Below, in pieces: positions 35,790 through 44,156 of a stretch of DNA of 64,000 nt. The notes beneath the pieces were generated by a model, which made no database searches, was not told where the DNA came from, and saw only the letters and a program-made list of their open reading frames with translations. The position numbers and the translations under genes are program-made. Positions within the stretch are counted from its first letter, which is position 1, and every line of letters begins with the position of its first letter. The DNA is from JAEVLT01 sp964484065 (GTDB lineage: Bacteria; Bacillota; Bacilli; Bacillales; Cytobacillaceae), in contig CAZAEW010000013.1 of the NCBI GenBank assembly GCA_964484065.1, forward strand, positions 1-64,000, in the 5' to 3' direction.

Positions 35790-36149
35790 ATGCCACGTGT
35801 AAAAGGCGGTACAGTTACTCGCAAGCGTCGTAAAAAAGTTCTTAAATTAGCAAAAGGTTATTTCGGTTCTAAACATACATTATATAAAGTTGCTAACCAA
35901 CAGGTTATGAAATCTTTAATGTATGCGTTCCGTGACCGTCGTCAGAAAAAACGCGACTTCCGCAAACTTTGGATCACTCGTATCAATGCGGCAGCTCGTA
36001 TCAACGGTCTTTCTTACAGCCGTTTAATGCACGGTTTAAAACTTGCTGGTATCGAAGTAAACCGCAAGATGCTTGCTGACTTAGCAATCAACGATGCAAA
36101 CGCATTTGCTGAATTAGCAAACGCTGCAAAAGCGCAATATAACAAGTAA
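35790..36149 (+). CDS. rplT: 50S ribosomal protein L20
   Basis: A 119-residue basic protein beginning MPRVKGGTVTRKRRKKVLKL with the conserved central helix and AARINGLSYSRLMHGL. L20 is needed early in 50S assembly and, in Bacillus, represses its own operon by acting on the infC leader. AGGAGGG precedes the ATG. Codon use is highly biased, as expected for a ribosomal protein. Confidence 0.97.
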   Translation: MPRVKGGTVTRKRRKKVLKLAKGYFGSKHTLYKVANQQVMKSLMYAFRDRRQKKRDFRKLWITRINAAARINGLSYSRLMHGLKLAGIEVNRKMLADLAINDANAFAELANAAKAQYNK

Positions 36150-36156
36150 TCATTAA

Positions 36157-36194
36157 AATAGCCATTCTCTCACTCAAGAGGATGGCTTTTTCTT
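36157..36194 (+). terminator. Terminator of infC-rpmI-rplT
   Basis: AGCCATTCTC pairs with GAGGATGGCT (one mismatch), followed by TTTTTCTT. Confidence 0.85.
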
Positions 36195-36200
36195 ATAAGA

Positions 36201-36305
36201 TAAGAAAGTATAAGTTTAGATTTCGAGAAATGTCTAGCTTCAGCGCCTAGCCCCTCAGGGTCAAATAACCTTCGGGGCTGAGCAAGGCGCTTGCGCTTTT
36301 CTTAT
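36201..36305 (+). repeat. Dispersed modular repeat, copy 2 (core form)
   Basis: TAAGAAAGTATAAG opens the unit, then TGTCTAGCTTCAGCGCC, the inverted pair AGCCCC/GGGGCT around GGGTCAAATAACC, and the terminal GGCGCTTGCGCTTTTCTTA. It shares its outer ends with the copies at 50.6 and 55.2 kb but lacks both of their insert modules. It ends 14 bp before ysdA, just upstream of its ribosome-binding site. Confidence 0.85.
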
Positions 36306-36318
36306 ATGGGGGTGCCAG

Positions 36319-36591
36319 ATGGAGATAGAAACTCTTATTGTATATTGGTATTTAGGAATTAATATATTTGGCTTATTTTTAATGAAAGCGGATAAAAATA
36401 GAGCTATTAACCACAAATATCGTATCCCGGAAAAAAATTTATGGATCACTGCGCTAATCGGCGGAGCGGTGGGAACAACATTCGGAATGCAGCTCTTTCA
36501 TCATAAAACAAAGCACATTTCTTTTAAAATTGGTTTTCCAATTTTGGCGGTAATCGAGCTGATCTTTTTCCTTTTATTTTTATTTCATTAA
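36319..36591 (+). CDS. ysdA: DUF1294 membrane protein YsdA
   Basis: A 90-residue protein with three hydrophobic segments (about 5-22, 41-56, 70-88) and the DUF1294 block MKADKNRAI...RIPE with GGAVGTTFGMQLFHHKT. Function unknown. The ATG at 36319 follows GGGGGTG. Its last 12 bp overlap the end of the convergent ysdB. It begins directly after repeat copy 2. Confidence 0.85.
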   Translation: MEIETLIVYWYLGINIFGLFLMKADKNRAINHKYRIPEKNLWITALIGGAVGTTFGMQLFHHKTKHISFKIGFPILAVIELIFFLLFLFH

Positions 36592-36957
36592 TTCATAAAA
36601 AGGGTTATGCCAATTAATTTTCGCTTTAGGGTACTGCTTGAGGATTTTTTGTTCAATAAAAAAGAAATCGTTTCGAGCCAATCGTTCTAAATTGGTATAA
36701 TCGTGCATCCAAATAAAAATAGTATCGACCTCGAAGGAATTCTCGCCTGTGCCCAGGTGTTTTTCACCTTCAAAAATGGCGCCTTTAAAGGTGAGAAGAA
36801 AGTTTTTTCGAACATTGTTCTTGTTATCGACCATATAAAACCGTTTTTGTTTCACTGCCTGTCTAAACTTTCGGTTTGGCTTCAGAGTGGTTTTAAGGAA
36901 TAAATATAGAAGAAAAAGGATGAGCCCGAGGAGAATACCACGCATAATCCAAGCCAT
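36580..36957 (-). CDS. ysdB: SigW-type stress protein YsdB
   Basis: A 125-residue protein with an N-terminal transmembrane helix (about 3-22) and a cytosolic domain holding NVRKNFLLTFKGAIFEGEKHLG, matching B. subtilis YsdB, a member of the SigW cell-envelope regulon. Function unknown. Two adjacent ATG codons (36960, 36957) follow GGAGG; the second has the better 8-bp spacing. It is convergent with ysdA and their coding ends overlap by 12 bp. Confidence 0.82.
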   Translation of the reverse strand: MAWIMRGILLGLILFLLYLFLKTTLKPNRKFRQAVKQKRFYMVDNKNNVRKNFLLTFKGAIFEGEKHLGTGENSFEVDTIFIWMHDYTNLERLARNDFFFIEQKILKQYPKAKINWHNPFYELMK

Positions 36958-37062
36958 CATACCAGCCTCCGTATTGTTTTCTAATCATACGAATCAGTCA
37001 AAAAAAAGTTTCATCTTTGTCTCAAGTTATGGTAATTTTGCTTTAGAAAGGATGATGGAATC

Positions 37063-37554
37063 ATGAAATTTGCGAAATTGTTTGCTATGCAGGCGGCACT
37101 TGACCGTTATATTGAGGAAAACCACCAACTACAGAATGAGGATCTCTTTGACCGAAAAATACTTGCCCTTCTCGTAGAGATTGGGGAGCTTGCCAATGAA
37201 ACGAGAAGTTTTAAGTTTTGGAGCGTAAAACCTTCTTCAGAGAAACAAGTGATCTTAGAGGAGTTTGTGGACGGGATTCATTTTATTTTATCGTTGGGAA
37301 TTGAATGCGCCTTTGATAAGCAGCCGCTTGAACTTGAGGAACAACAAACGGAGCTTGAGGTCAATGAACTGTTCCTGGAAATATATGAACGAGTCAGCAC
37401 TTTTAGGAAGACAAGAAGTCTGAGTCATTATTTAGAGGTCATTAAATATTATTTACAATTGGGGGCCAAGCTTGGCATCAGCTTTCAAGAATTGGAGAAG
37501 GCTTATGTTGACAAGAATGAAGTCAATTACAAGCGGCAGCAAAACAGCTATTAA
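37063..37554 (+). CDS. Dimeric all-alpha dUTP diphosphatase
   Basis: A 163-residue protein of the dimeric, MazG-related dUTPase family. The metal-binding segments EIGELANETR (about 46-55) and EEFVDGIHF (about 73-81) carry the Glu/Asp ligands. It hydrolyses dUTP to dUMP and pyrophosphate, keeping uracil out of DNA; this substrate is from the family. AAAGGATG precedes the ATG. It lies between ysdB and ysdC, where B. subtilis has no such gene in my recollection. Confidence 0.82.
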   Translation: MKFAKLFAMQAALDRYIEENHQLQNEDLFDRKILALLVEIGELANETRSFKFWSVKPSSEKQVILEEFVDGIHFILSLGIECAFDKQPLELEEQQTELEVNELFLEIYERVSTFRKTRSLSHYLEVIKYYLQLGAKLGISFQELEKAYVDKNEVNYKRQQNSY

Positions 37555-37621
37555 TTTGAAAGCCGGCTATCTCAATGGGTATAATAGTCAATGTACATAA
37601 AAATTAGAGGGGGTCTATCGG

Positions 37622-38707
37622 GTGGCAATTTTCGATGAAACATTAACGATGTTAAAAGAGTTAACCGATGCTAAAGGAGTTCCTGGCAACGAACGTGAAG
37701 TTCGCGAAGTAATGAAAAAATACATAGAGCCATATGCTGATGAAGTCACGACAGATGGTTTAGGAAGTTTGATTGCTAAAAAGTCTGGAAAAGAAGACGG
37801 ACCAAGAGTCATGGTTGCCGGACATTTGGACGAAGTCGGTTTTATGGTTACCCAAATTGATGATAAAGGATTCCTGCGTTTTCAGCCTGTCGGCGGCTGG
37901 TGGTCGCAGGTCATGCTGGCGCAGCGCGTTACGATTATTACTAAAAAAGGGGATGTAACGGGAATTATCGGCTCGAAACCTCCGCATATTTTATCGGCGG
38001 AAGCTAGGAAAAAGCCGGTTGAAATCAAAGACATGTTTATTGATATTGGTGCCTCAAGCCGGGAGGAAGCAACAGAGTGGGGTGTCCGGCCGGGAGACAT
38101 GGTTGTTCCTTATTTTGAGTTTACTGTTATGAATAATGAAAAAATGCTTCTTGCAAAAGCATGGGATAACCGGATTGGCTGTGCAATTGCGATTGAAGTG
38201 TTAAAAAGGTTAAAGGATGAGGAACATCCAAATGTGGTTTTTGGAGTCGGGACCGTTCAAGAAGAAGTTGGAACCCGTGGCGCTAAGACAGCTGCTGCAA
38301 AAATTAATCCGGATATTGGCTTTGCCCTTGATGTCGGAATTGCCGGAGATACTCCGGGGGTAACAGAAAAAGAGGCACTAGGGAAAATGGGCAAAGGTCC
38401 GCAGATTATTTTGTATGATGCATCACTTGTTTCACACAAAGGTTTGCGTGATTTTATCACAGATACAGCCGATGAGTTGAACATTCCATACCAATTTGAT
38501 GCGATTCCAGGTGGAGGCACGGATGCTGGGTCGATTCATTTGGCACATAGCGGAGTTCCTTCGATTGCGATCACGATTGCAACAAGATATATTCATTCCC
38601 ATGCGGCAATGCTTCATCGCGATGACTTTGAAAACGCGGTTAAACTGATTGTTGAAGTCGTTAAGCGGCTCGATCGGGAAACAGTAAATAAAATTACGTT
38701 TGAATAG
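37622..38707 (+). CDS. ysdC: M42 family metallopeptidase YsdC
   Basis: A 361-residue M42 aminopeptidase, cytosolic, probably a dodecameric shell processing short peptides. Zinc ligands and catalytic residues lie in AGHLDEVGFMV, AWDNRIGCAI, VQEEVGTRGAK and LDVGIAGDTPG, with HSHAAMLH near the C-terminus. The start is GTG at 37622, nine bases after AGAGGGGG. A perfect 10-bp terminator follows. Confidence 0.92.
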   Translation: MAIFDETLTMLKELTDAKGVPGNEREVREVMKKYIEPYADEVTTDGLGSLIAKKSGKEDGPRVMVAGHLDEVGFMVTQIDDKGFLRFQPVGGWWSQVMLAQRVTIITKKGDVTGIIGSKPPHILSAEARKKPVEIKDMFIDIGASSREEATEWGVRPGDMVVPYFEFTVMNNEKMLLAKAWDNRIGCAIAIEVLKRLKDEEHPNVVFGVGTVQEEVGTRGAKTAAAKINPDIGFALDVGIAGDTPGVTEKEALGKMGKGPQIILYDASLVSHKGLRDFITDTADELNIPYQFDAIPGGGTDAGSIHLAHSGVPSIAITIATRYIHSHAAMLHRDDFENAVKLIVEVVKRLDRETVNKITFE

Positions 38708-38720
38708 GACTAAATCGTGC

Positions 38721-38757
38721 GAATCTCCGGACATTTTTGCCCGGAGATTCATTTTTT
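38721..38757 (+). terminator. Terminator of ysdC
   Basis: GAATCTCCGG and CCGGAGATTC form a perfect 10-bp stem, followed by ATTTTTT. Confidence 0.9.
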
Positions 38758-38845
38758 AGCTGAGCAGATGGGGTTTGGGGGGATTTTTCGAAAGGTTTTA
38801 AGCTCTCTGCAAGATTATGAGGGGGATTCTATAAATTTTGATTAG

Positions 38846-38950
38846 AATTCTACGAAGTTCACAGGCAATTCTACAAAGTTCACAAGGAATTCTACAAAGT
38901 TCACAAGGAATTCTACAAAGTTCACAGGCAATTCTACATACTTCACAATT
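38846..38950. repeat. 21-bp tandem repeat array, left of the gap
   Basis: Four 21-bp units (starting 38846, 38867, 38888, 38909) of the form AATTCTACAAAGTTCACAGG plus one base, differing at one to three positions, and a fifth diverged unit (38930). The array resumes at 39064 after the N gap. No spacers separate units, so it is not CRISPR. The 471-bp ysdC-sspI interval holds no gene that I can support. Confidence 0.9.
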
Positions 38951-38963
38951 TTGTCACCGTTTC

Positions 38964-39063
38964 NNNNNNNNNNNNNNNNNNNNNNNNNNNNNNNNNNNNN
39001 NNNNNNNNNNNNNNNNNNNNNNNNNNNNNNNNNNNNNNNNNNNNNNNNNNNNNNNNNNNNNNN
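38964..39063. other. Assembly gap of exactly 100 N
   Basis: One hundred consecutive N, the conventional placeholder for a gap of unknown size. The 55 bases before it (38909-38963) are identical to the 55 after it (39064-39118). Confidence 0.97.
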
Positions 39064-39105
39064 AATTCTACAAAGTTCACAGGCAATTCTACATACTTCA
39101 CAATT
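39064..39105. repeat. 21-bp tandem repeat array, right of the gap
   Basis: Two further 21-bp units, identical to the last two left of the gap. The true copy number is hidden by the gap. Confidence 0.85.
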
Positions 39106-39138
39106 TTGTCACCGTTTCACACATACCGGGCCAAAACT

Positions 39139-39173
39139 AAAACAAGAGCTGCCATACAGGCAGCCCTGTTTTT
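39139..39173 (-). terminator. Terminator of sspI
   Basis: On the minus strand AACAGGGCTGCC pairs with GGCAGCTCTTGTT, followed by TTAGTTTT. Confidence 0.7.
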
Positions 39174-39178
39174 CAGCA

Positions 39179-39388
39179 TCAGCCTTTCAGTCCGCTTTCC
39201 AAAGTCTGAAGCATATCTTTCTTTTCCTGTTCCGATGAATTTTTCCAAATGACCTCAAATAAAACGCCTAGACCAGGGAGCATTTTCTCCTCACCGGTGG
39301 ATATTGCATCGACAATGGTATCTTCTAATTGATCCTGAGTATTGTTGGAAACATTATGCATGATGGCATTTCGTAAATTTAGGTTCAT
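39179..39388 (-). CDS. sspI: Small acid-soluble spore protein SspI
   Basis: A 69-residue minor spore protein with MNLNLRNAI at the start and the conserved MLPGLGVLFEVIWKNSS. SspI is made in the forespore, typically under SigG, and found in the spore core; function unclear. The ATG at 39388 is preceded by AAGGAGTG. I did not verify a SigG promoter. It supports the identification of an endospore former. Confidence 0.92.
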   Translation of the reverse strand: MNLNLRNAIMHNVSNNTQDQLEDTIVDAISTGEEKMLPGLGVLFEVIWKNSSEQEKKDMLQTLESGLKG

Positions 39389-39496
39389 GAATTGCACTCC
39401 TTACCCGTTTTTCTTTATTATCTGCTGACTTTGGATTTAATATGTATTTGAGCTATAATTAAAAATTAGAAGCTTTAAGAAAAAGGAGATACAGTT

Positions 39497-40255
39497 TTGA
39501 AGCAGATTCAATCGATTAAAAATCCACAGATAAAACAATGGAAAAAACTTTTAACCAAAAAAGAACGTGATAAAACGGGAACATTTATAATAGAAGGTTT
39601 TCATCTCGTCGAGGAAGCCTTAAAAAATGCGGAACAGATCTTAGAAATCATTGTCTCGGAAAAAGTCGGACTGCCTCCGCGTATGGATTTTGGATCGGTG
39701 CCCGTTACGTTAGTGACGGATGAGATTTCAGGCGAGCTTTCCGATACGGAAGCACCTCAAGGGATTTATGCGATATGCAGGCAGACTGAAAGCAGTCATT
39801 CTCTGGCAAACGCTAAATCACTTTTATTGATTGATGCTGTCCAGGATCCCGGAAACCTTGGGACGATGATCCGAACGGCAGATGCTGCCGGGATTGATGG
39901 TGTTATTGTCGGTCGCGGCAGTGTGGATATTTTCAACTCGAAGGTCTTACGCTCGGCGCAGGGAAGTCATTTTCATCTTCCTATTGTCAGGGGGGATTTG
40001 AATGATTGGATTGATACCCTAAAGGAACGAAACATTCCTGTTTTCGGTACGGCCTTAGAGCAGGCAAGCATCTATACTGAGACAGACCCTCAGGAACAAT
40101 TTGCTCTCATTGTCGGAAATGAAGGCAGCGGAATTCAAAAAGAAATATTAGAAAAAACATCGCTGAATCTTTATATTCCAATTTACGGGCAGAGTGAATC
40201 ATTAAACGTTGCAGTTGCGGCAGGAATCTTGTTGTACCATTTAAAAAAAATTTAA
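39497..40255 (+). CDS. rlmP: 23S rRNA 2'-O-methyltransferase (SpoU/SPOUT family) YsgA/RlmP
   Basis: A 252-residue SPOUT methyltransferase. N-terminal substrate-binding domain (about 1-90), then the knotted domain with DAVQDPGNLGTMIRTADAAG (motif 1), IVGNEGSGI (motif 2) and SLNVAVAAGILLY (motif 3). B. subtilis YsgA is reported to form Gm2553 in the 23S A-loop; the ortholog assignment rests on synteny between sspI and pheS. Start is TTG at 39497 with AAAAGGAGAT upstream. Confidence 0.88.
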   Translation: MKQIQSIKNPQIKQWKKLLTKKERDKTGTFIIEGFHLVEEALKNAEQILEIIVSEKVGLPPRMDFGSVPVTLVTDEISGELSDTEAPQGIYAICRQTESSHSLANAKSLLLIDAVQDPGNLGTMIRTADAAGIDGVIVGRGSVDIFNSKVLRSAQGSHFHLPIVRGDLNDWIDTLKERNIPVFGTALEQASIYTETDPQEQFALIVGNEGSGIQKEILEKTSLNLYIPIYGQSESLNVAVAAGILLYHLKKI

Positions 40256-40271
40256 AATATCCCGCTGTTAT

Positions 40272-40300
40272 TTGAAAGTGTTGAATGATTAGTATATAAT
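40272..40300 (+). promoter_or_regulatory. SigA-type promoter of pheST
   Basis: TTGAAA (40272-40277) and consensus TATAAT (40295-40300) are separated by 17 bp. Confidence 0.8.
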
Positions 40301-40307
40301 AGTTAGC

Positions 40308-40580
40308 AAATTGTTCATATTAAAACATTGACGGAGAAAAGTACCTTGCAGATGACCATTTAGGGAGAAAGTGCCGCGACTGAAAGCACTTTTATGGAAA
40401 TAGCAGGAGAAGTTCACCTCCCGAGTTGGCATCGGGACCATTTCGAAAATGAAATGTAAAGATGCTCCGGCAGAAGCCGTTATCCGAATGAAGCGAACAC
40501 ATTCGTGTGAAAATAAATGTGTTTAAAAGGGTGGTACCGCGAATAAACCTCGTCCCTTACCAGGGATGGGGTTTTTTTAT
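40308..40580 (+). ncRNA. T-box riboswitch leader of pheST (tRNA-Phe)
   Basis: Leader of about 270 nt with the canonical T-box AAAGGGTGGTACCGCG at 40526-40541, followed by the terminator at 40547-40578. A TTC triplet in GAAGTTCACC near 40413 is the likely specifier for Phe. The TGGT bulge fits a tRNA ending ACCA. Uncharged tRNA-Phe should favour the antiterminator. Confidence 0.93.
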
Positions 40581-40645
40581 TTTTTGGAATCCTGCCCGAA
40601 TATTGCAGTCATTCGAATGTGATAAATAGTCAAGGAGGAATTAGA

Positions 40646-41683
40646 ATGCAAGAACGATTAAAGGAACTGCAGGCGGAAGCCCTTCAAAAAGTTGAACAGT
40701 CTTCCAGTCTGAAAGAGTTAAACGACATCCGTGTCTCTTATTTAGGAAAAAAAGGCCCGATTACCGAAGTGCTGCGGGGAATGGGCAAGCTGTCTCCTGA
40801 AGAGCGGCCAAAAATGGGCGCACTTGTCAATGAAGTGCGCGAAGTGATTTCCGAAAAAATCGAAACCAAACAAACAGAATTAGAAGAAGCAGCTGTCTTA
40901 GAAAAACTCGCAGCAGAAACGATTGATGTTACTTTGCCGGGCCGTCCGGTTAAAACCGGCAACCATCACCCGTTAACAAAAATTATTGAAGAAATCGAAG
41001 ACCTGTTTATCGGAATGGGCTATGAGGTGGCAGAAGGACCTGAAGTGGAGCAGGACTATTTTAACTTTGAGGCCTTAAACCTGCCAAAAGGCCATCCGGC
41101 CCGCGATATGCAGGATTCCTTTTATATTACCGAGGAAATTTTATTAAGAACCCATACATCCCCTGTGCAAGCGCGGACAATGCAAAAAAATAAAGGCAAG
41201 GGCCCGATTAAAATCATCTGCCCTGGTAAAGTGTACCGAAGGGATAATGACGATGCAACCCACTCTCACCAGTTTATGCAGATTGAAGGACTTGTGGTCG
41301 GTGAAAATATCCGCATGAGTGACTTGGCAGGCACACTTGAAGTGTTTGCTAAGAAAATGTTCGGTGAAGACCGCGAAATCCGGCTCCGTCCAAGCTTTTT
41401 CCCTTTCACAGAGCCTTCTGTTGAAATGGATATTTCCTGTAAAATTTGCGGTGGAAAAGGCTGTAATGTTTGTAAAGGAACAGGCTGGATTGAAATTCTC
41501 GGGGCCGGCATGGTACACCCGAACGTGCTTGAAATGGCAGGATATGATTCGAAAAAATATACCGGATTTGCGTTTGGGATGGGACCGGAGCGAATCGCCA
41601 TGCTGAAGTACGGCGTTGATGATATCCGTCATTTCTATACAAACGATGTACGTTTCTTAAAACAGTTTGCAAAGCACGAGTAA
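40646..41683 (+). CDS. pheS: Phenylalanyl-tRNA synthetase alpha subunit PheS
   Basis: A 345-residue class II catalytic subunit. An N-terminal coiled coil (about 1-90) contacts tRNA. The catalytic core shows GHPARDMQDSFYI, HTSPVQ, PGKVYRRDNDDATHSHQFMQIEGL (motif 2 region), FTEPSVEMD, and GMGPERIAML (motif 3). AAGGAGG precedes the ATG at 40646. It forms an operon with pheT (16-bp gap). Confidence 0.96.
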   Translation: MQERLKELQAEALQKVEQSSSLKELNDIRVSYLGKKGPITEVLRGMGKLSPEERPKMGALVNEVREVISEKIETKQTELEEAAVLEKLAAETIDVTLPGRPVKTGNHHPLTKIIEEIEDLFIGMGYEVAEGPEVEQDYFNFEALNLPKGHPARDMQDSFYITEEILLRTHTSPVQARTMQKNKGKGPIKIICPGKVYRRDNDDATHSHQFMQIEGLVVGENIRMSDLAGTLEVFAKKMFGEDREIRLRPSFFPFTEPSVEMDISCKICGGKGCNVCKGTGWIEILGAGMVHPNVLEMAGYDSKKYTGFAFGMGPERIAMLKYGVDDIRHFYTNDVRFLKQFAKHE

Positions 41684-41699
41684 ATGAGGAGGATTAAAA

Positions 41700-44114
41700 A
41701 TGTTTGTTTCATATAAATGGCTTCAGGATTATGTTGATTTGTCCGGGGTAACGGCGAAAGAATTAGCAGAAAAAATTACGAAAAGCGGAATTGAAGTTGA
41801 AGGCGTTGAAGTGTTAAATGATGGCATGCAAGGTATTGTCATTGGCCATGTCCTTGAATGCGAGGATCATCCAAATTCGGACCACCTGCATAAATGTCTC
41901 GTTGACCTGGGTGAAGAAGCGCCTGTGCAGATTATTTGCGGAGCGTCGAATGTGGCTCAAGGACAAAAAGTAGCTGTTGCCACAGTAGGAGCAGTACTGC
42001 CGGGAAATTTCAAAATTAAAAAGGCCAAGCTGCGCGGTGAAGAATCCAATGGGATGATTTGTTCTCTTCAGGAGCTTGGGATTGAAGGAAAAGTTGTTGC
42101 AAAAGAATATTCAGAAGGAATTTTTGTTTTTCCTGCTGATGCAGAAGTTGGCTCCGATGCGCTTGAGCAGCTAAACCGGGATGACCAAGTGCTCGAGTTA
42201 GGATTAACCCCTAACCGCGCAGACTGCTTAAGCATGCTGGGAGTTGCCTATGAAGTAGCAGCCATACTGGGAAGAGAAGTCAAATTCCCTGAAACGGACC
42301 TAAACCCTGCAGCGGAAAATGCTTCTGATTATATAAAAGTAACAGTTGAAGCCAATGAAGATAATCCTGTATATACAGCAAAAGTGATTAAAAATGTCAA
42401 AATCGGACCTTCTCCACTTTGGATGCAGACAAGATTGATGGCTGAAGGAATCCGTCCGCACAATAATGTGGTTGATATTACGAACTATATCTTGCTGGAA
42501 TATGGCCAGCCGCTGCATGCCTTTGATTACGACCGCTTTGGTTCAAAAGAAATCCTGGTCCGCCGTGCAAAAGACGGAGAAACGATTGTGACACTTGATG
42601 ACACGGAACGCACGTTAACTTCTGATCATCTTGTTATCACAAACGGCACAGAACCTGTCGCTCTTGCTGGTGTAATGGGCGGGGCCAATTCAGAAGTAAG
42701 CGCTGATACAACCACCGTTTTACTGGAATCAGCCTATTTTACAGGGGCTGTTATCCGGAAAGCTTCAAAGGATCATGGCTTGCGAAGTGAAGCAAGCAGC
42801 CGCTATGAAAAAGGAGTCGACCCGAACCGCGTGCGTGTGGCAGGGGAACGCGCTGCCTATTTAATGGCCAAATATGCCGGAGGCGAAGTTCTCGAAGGTT
42901 CCGTAGAAGTGGATACACTTCAAATTGAGCCTGCCGTGATTTCCATAACAATTGAAAAAATCAACCGTGTCCTTGGCACGGCCATTTCCATGGACGAAGT
43001 CAAAGAAATATTTGACCGTCTTCAATTTGTTTCAAGCATCAATCAAGATACTATTACGGTAACGGTTCCGACGCGCCGCGGCGATATTAAAATTCAAGAA
43101 GATTTAATTGAAGAAGTAGCCCGTCTTTACGGTTATGACAACATTCCAAAAACATTGCCTGTCGGCTCCTCACGCCCGGGAAAATTAACCGACTATCAGC
43201 GCAAGCGCCGGGTTGTCCGCCAATACTTGGAAGGAGCAGGACTTTACCAAGCGGTTACGTATTCACTGACAAGTGAAGAGAAAGTCAGCCAATTTGCGCT
43301 CGAAAAAAGTGAGACAATCCGCCTGGCGCTGCCGATGAGCGAAGACAGAAGCATGCTGAGGATGAGCATTCTTCCGCAATTATTGGAAGTTTTAAAACAC
43401 AACAGCGCCCGTCAAAATGACAGCTTAGCTGTATTTGAAATAGGTGCGGTATTTTTATCAAACGGAAAAGATGTCCAGCCGGAAGAGCAGGAGCATTTAG
43501 CCGCAGCAATGACAGGTCTATGGCTTAATCATTCATGGCAGGGTGAGAAAAAGGCCGTTGATTTCTTTGTCATTAAAGGAGTACTTGAAGGATTATTTGA
43601 AAAACTGGGTTTAACGGAAAAAATCGAGTATACAAAAGCAAATGTCGAAGGGATGCACCCTGGCCGGACGGCAGATATTTTATTAAATGGAGAACGAATC
43701 GGTTTTGTCGGCCAAGTTCATCCTAGTGTGCAGAAGGAGCTTGATTTAAAAGATACGCTAGTATTTGAGTTATCTTTACAAGCTGTTCTCGCTGCTGCTA
43801 TCGAGCCGCTGCAATATACAGCAATCCCTCGATTCCCGTCGATCACTAGGGATATTGCTCTTGTCGCCGATAAGGAAACCGTGTCAGGAACGCTCAAGGA
43901 GATTATCCTGTCTGCGGGTGAACCGCTATTAAAAGAAGCTCATGTTTTTGACTTATATGAGGGAGAGCGCATGGAAGAAGGGAAGAAATCGATTGCCTTC
44001 GCATTAAAATACACCGACCCGGAAAAAACTTTGACAGATGAAGAAGTCACAAAAGTGCATGAAAAAGTGTTAAAAGCTTTAGAGGAAAAAGCTGGAGCCG
44101 TATTACGCGGGTAA
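41700..44114 (+). CDS. pheT: Phenylalanyl-tRNA synthetase beta subunit PheT
   Basis: An 804-residue partner of PheS. It holds an EMAP-like tRNA-binding OB fold (about 40-150), B3/B4 editing domain (about 205-390, with HAFDYD), B5 domain (about 405-475, with TRRGDIKIQEDLIEEVARLYGY split over its end), a class II-like core, and a C-terminal ferredoxin-fold FDX-ACB domain (about 710-804, PRFPSITRDIALV). AGGAGGAT precedes the ATG. Typical bacterial (alpha-beta)2 enzyme. Confidence 0.96.
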   Translation: MFVSYKWLQDYVDLSGVTAKELAEKITKSGIEVEGVEVLNDGMQGIVIGHVLECEDHPNSDHLHKCLVDLGEEAPVQIICGASNVAQGQKVAVATVGAVLPGNFKIKKAKLRGEESNGMICSLQELGIEGKVVAKEYSEGIFVFPADAEVGSDALEQLNRDDQVLELGLTPNRADCLSMLGVAYEVAAILGREVKFPETDLNPAAENASDYIKVTVEANEDNPVYTAKVIKNVKIGPSPLWMQTRLMAEGIRPHNNVVDITNYILLEYGQPLHAFDYDRFGSKEILVRRAKDGETIVTLDDTERTLTSDHLVITNGTEPVALAGVMGGANSEVSADTTTVLLESAYFTGAVIRKASKDHGLRSEASSRYEKGVDPNRVRVAGERAAYLMAKYAGGEVLEGSVEVDTLQIEPAVISITIEKINRVLGTAISMDEVKEIFDRLQFVSSINQDTITVTVPTRRGDIKIQEDLIEEVARLYGYDNIPKTLPVGSSRPGKLTDYQRKRRVVRQYLEGAGLYQAVTYSLTSEEKVSQFALEKSETIRLALPMSEDRSMLRMSILPQLLEVLKHNSARQNDSLAVFEIGAVFLSNGKDVQPEEQEHLAAAMTGLWLNHSWQGEKKAVDFFVIKGVLEGLFEKLGLTEKIEYTKANVEGMHPGRTADILLNGERIGFVGQVHPSVQKELDLKDTLVFELSLQAVLAAAIEPLQYTAIPRFPSITRDIALVADKETVSGTLKEIILSAGEPLLKEAHVFDLYEGERMEEGKKSIAFALKYTDPEKTLTDEEVTKVHEKVLKALEEKAGAVLRG

Positions 44115-44115
44115 A

Positions 44116-44156
44116 GAAAAACAGGGCTGATGAAAAAATCAGCCCTGTTTTTTTTT
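44116..44156. terminator. Bidirectional terminator between pheT and rnhC
   Basis: AAAACAGGGCTGA pairs with TCAGCCCTGTTTT, with A and T tracts on both sides. The rnhC stop codon (44139-44141) lies inside the stem. Confidence 0.9.

Noticed and set aside
38846..39105. CRISPR array
   Set aside because: Units are directly abutting 21-mers with no spacers, and there are no cas genes in the window.
38838..39140. An open frame through the tandem repeats encoding ILQSSQG heptads
   Set aside because: It is an automatic consequence of a 21-bp repeat without stops, crosses the N gap, starts at a poorly spaced TTG and has no family resemblance.
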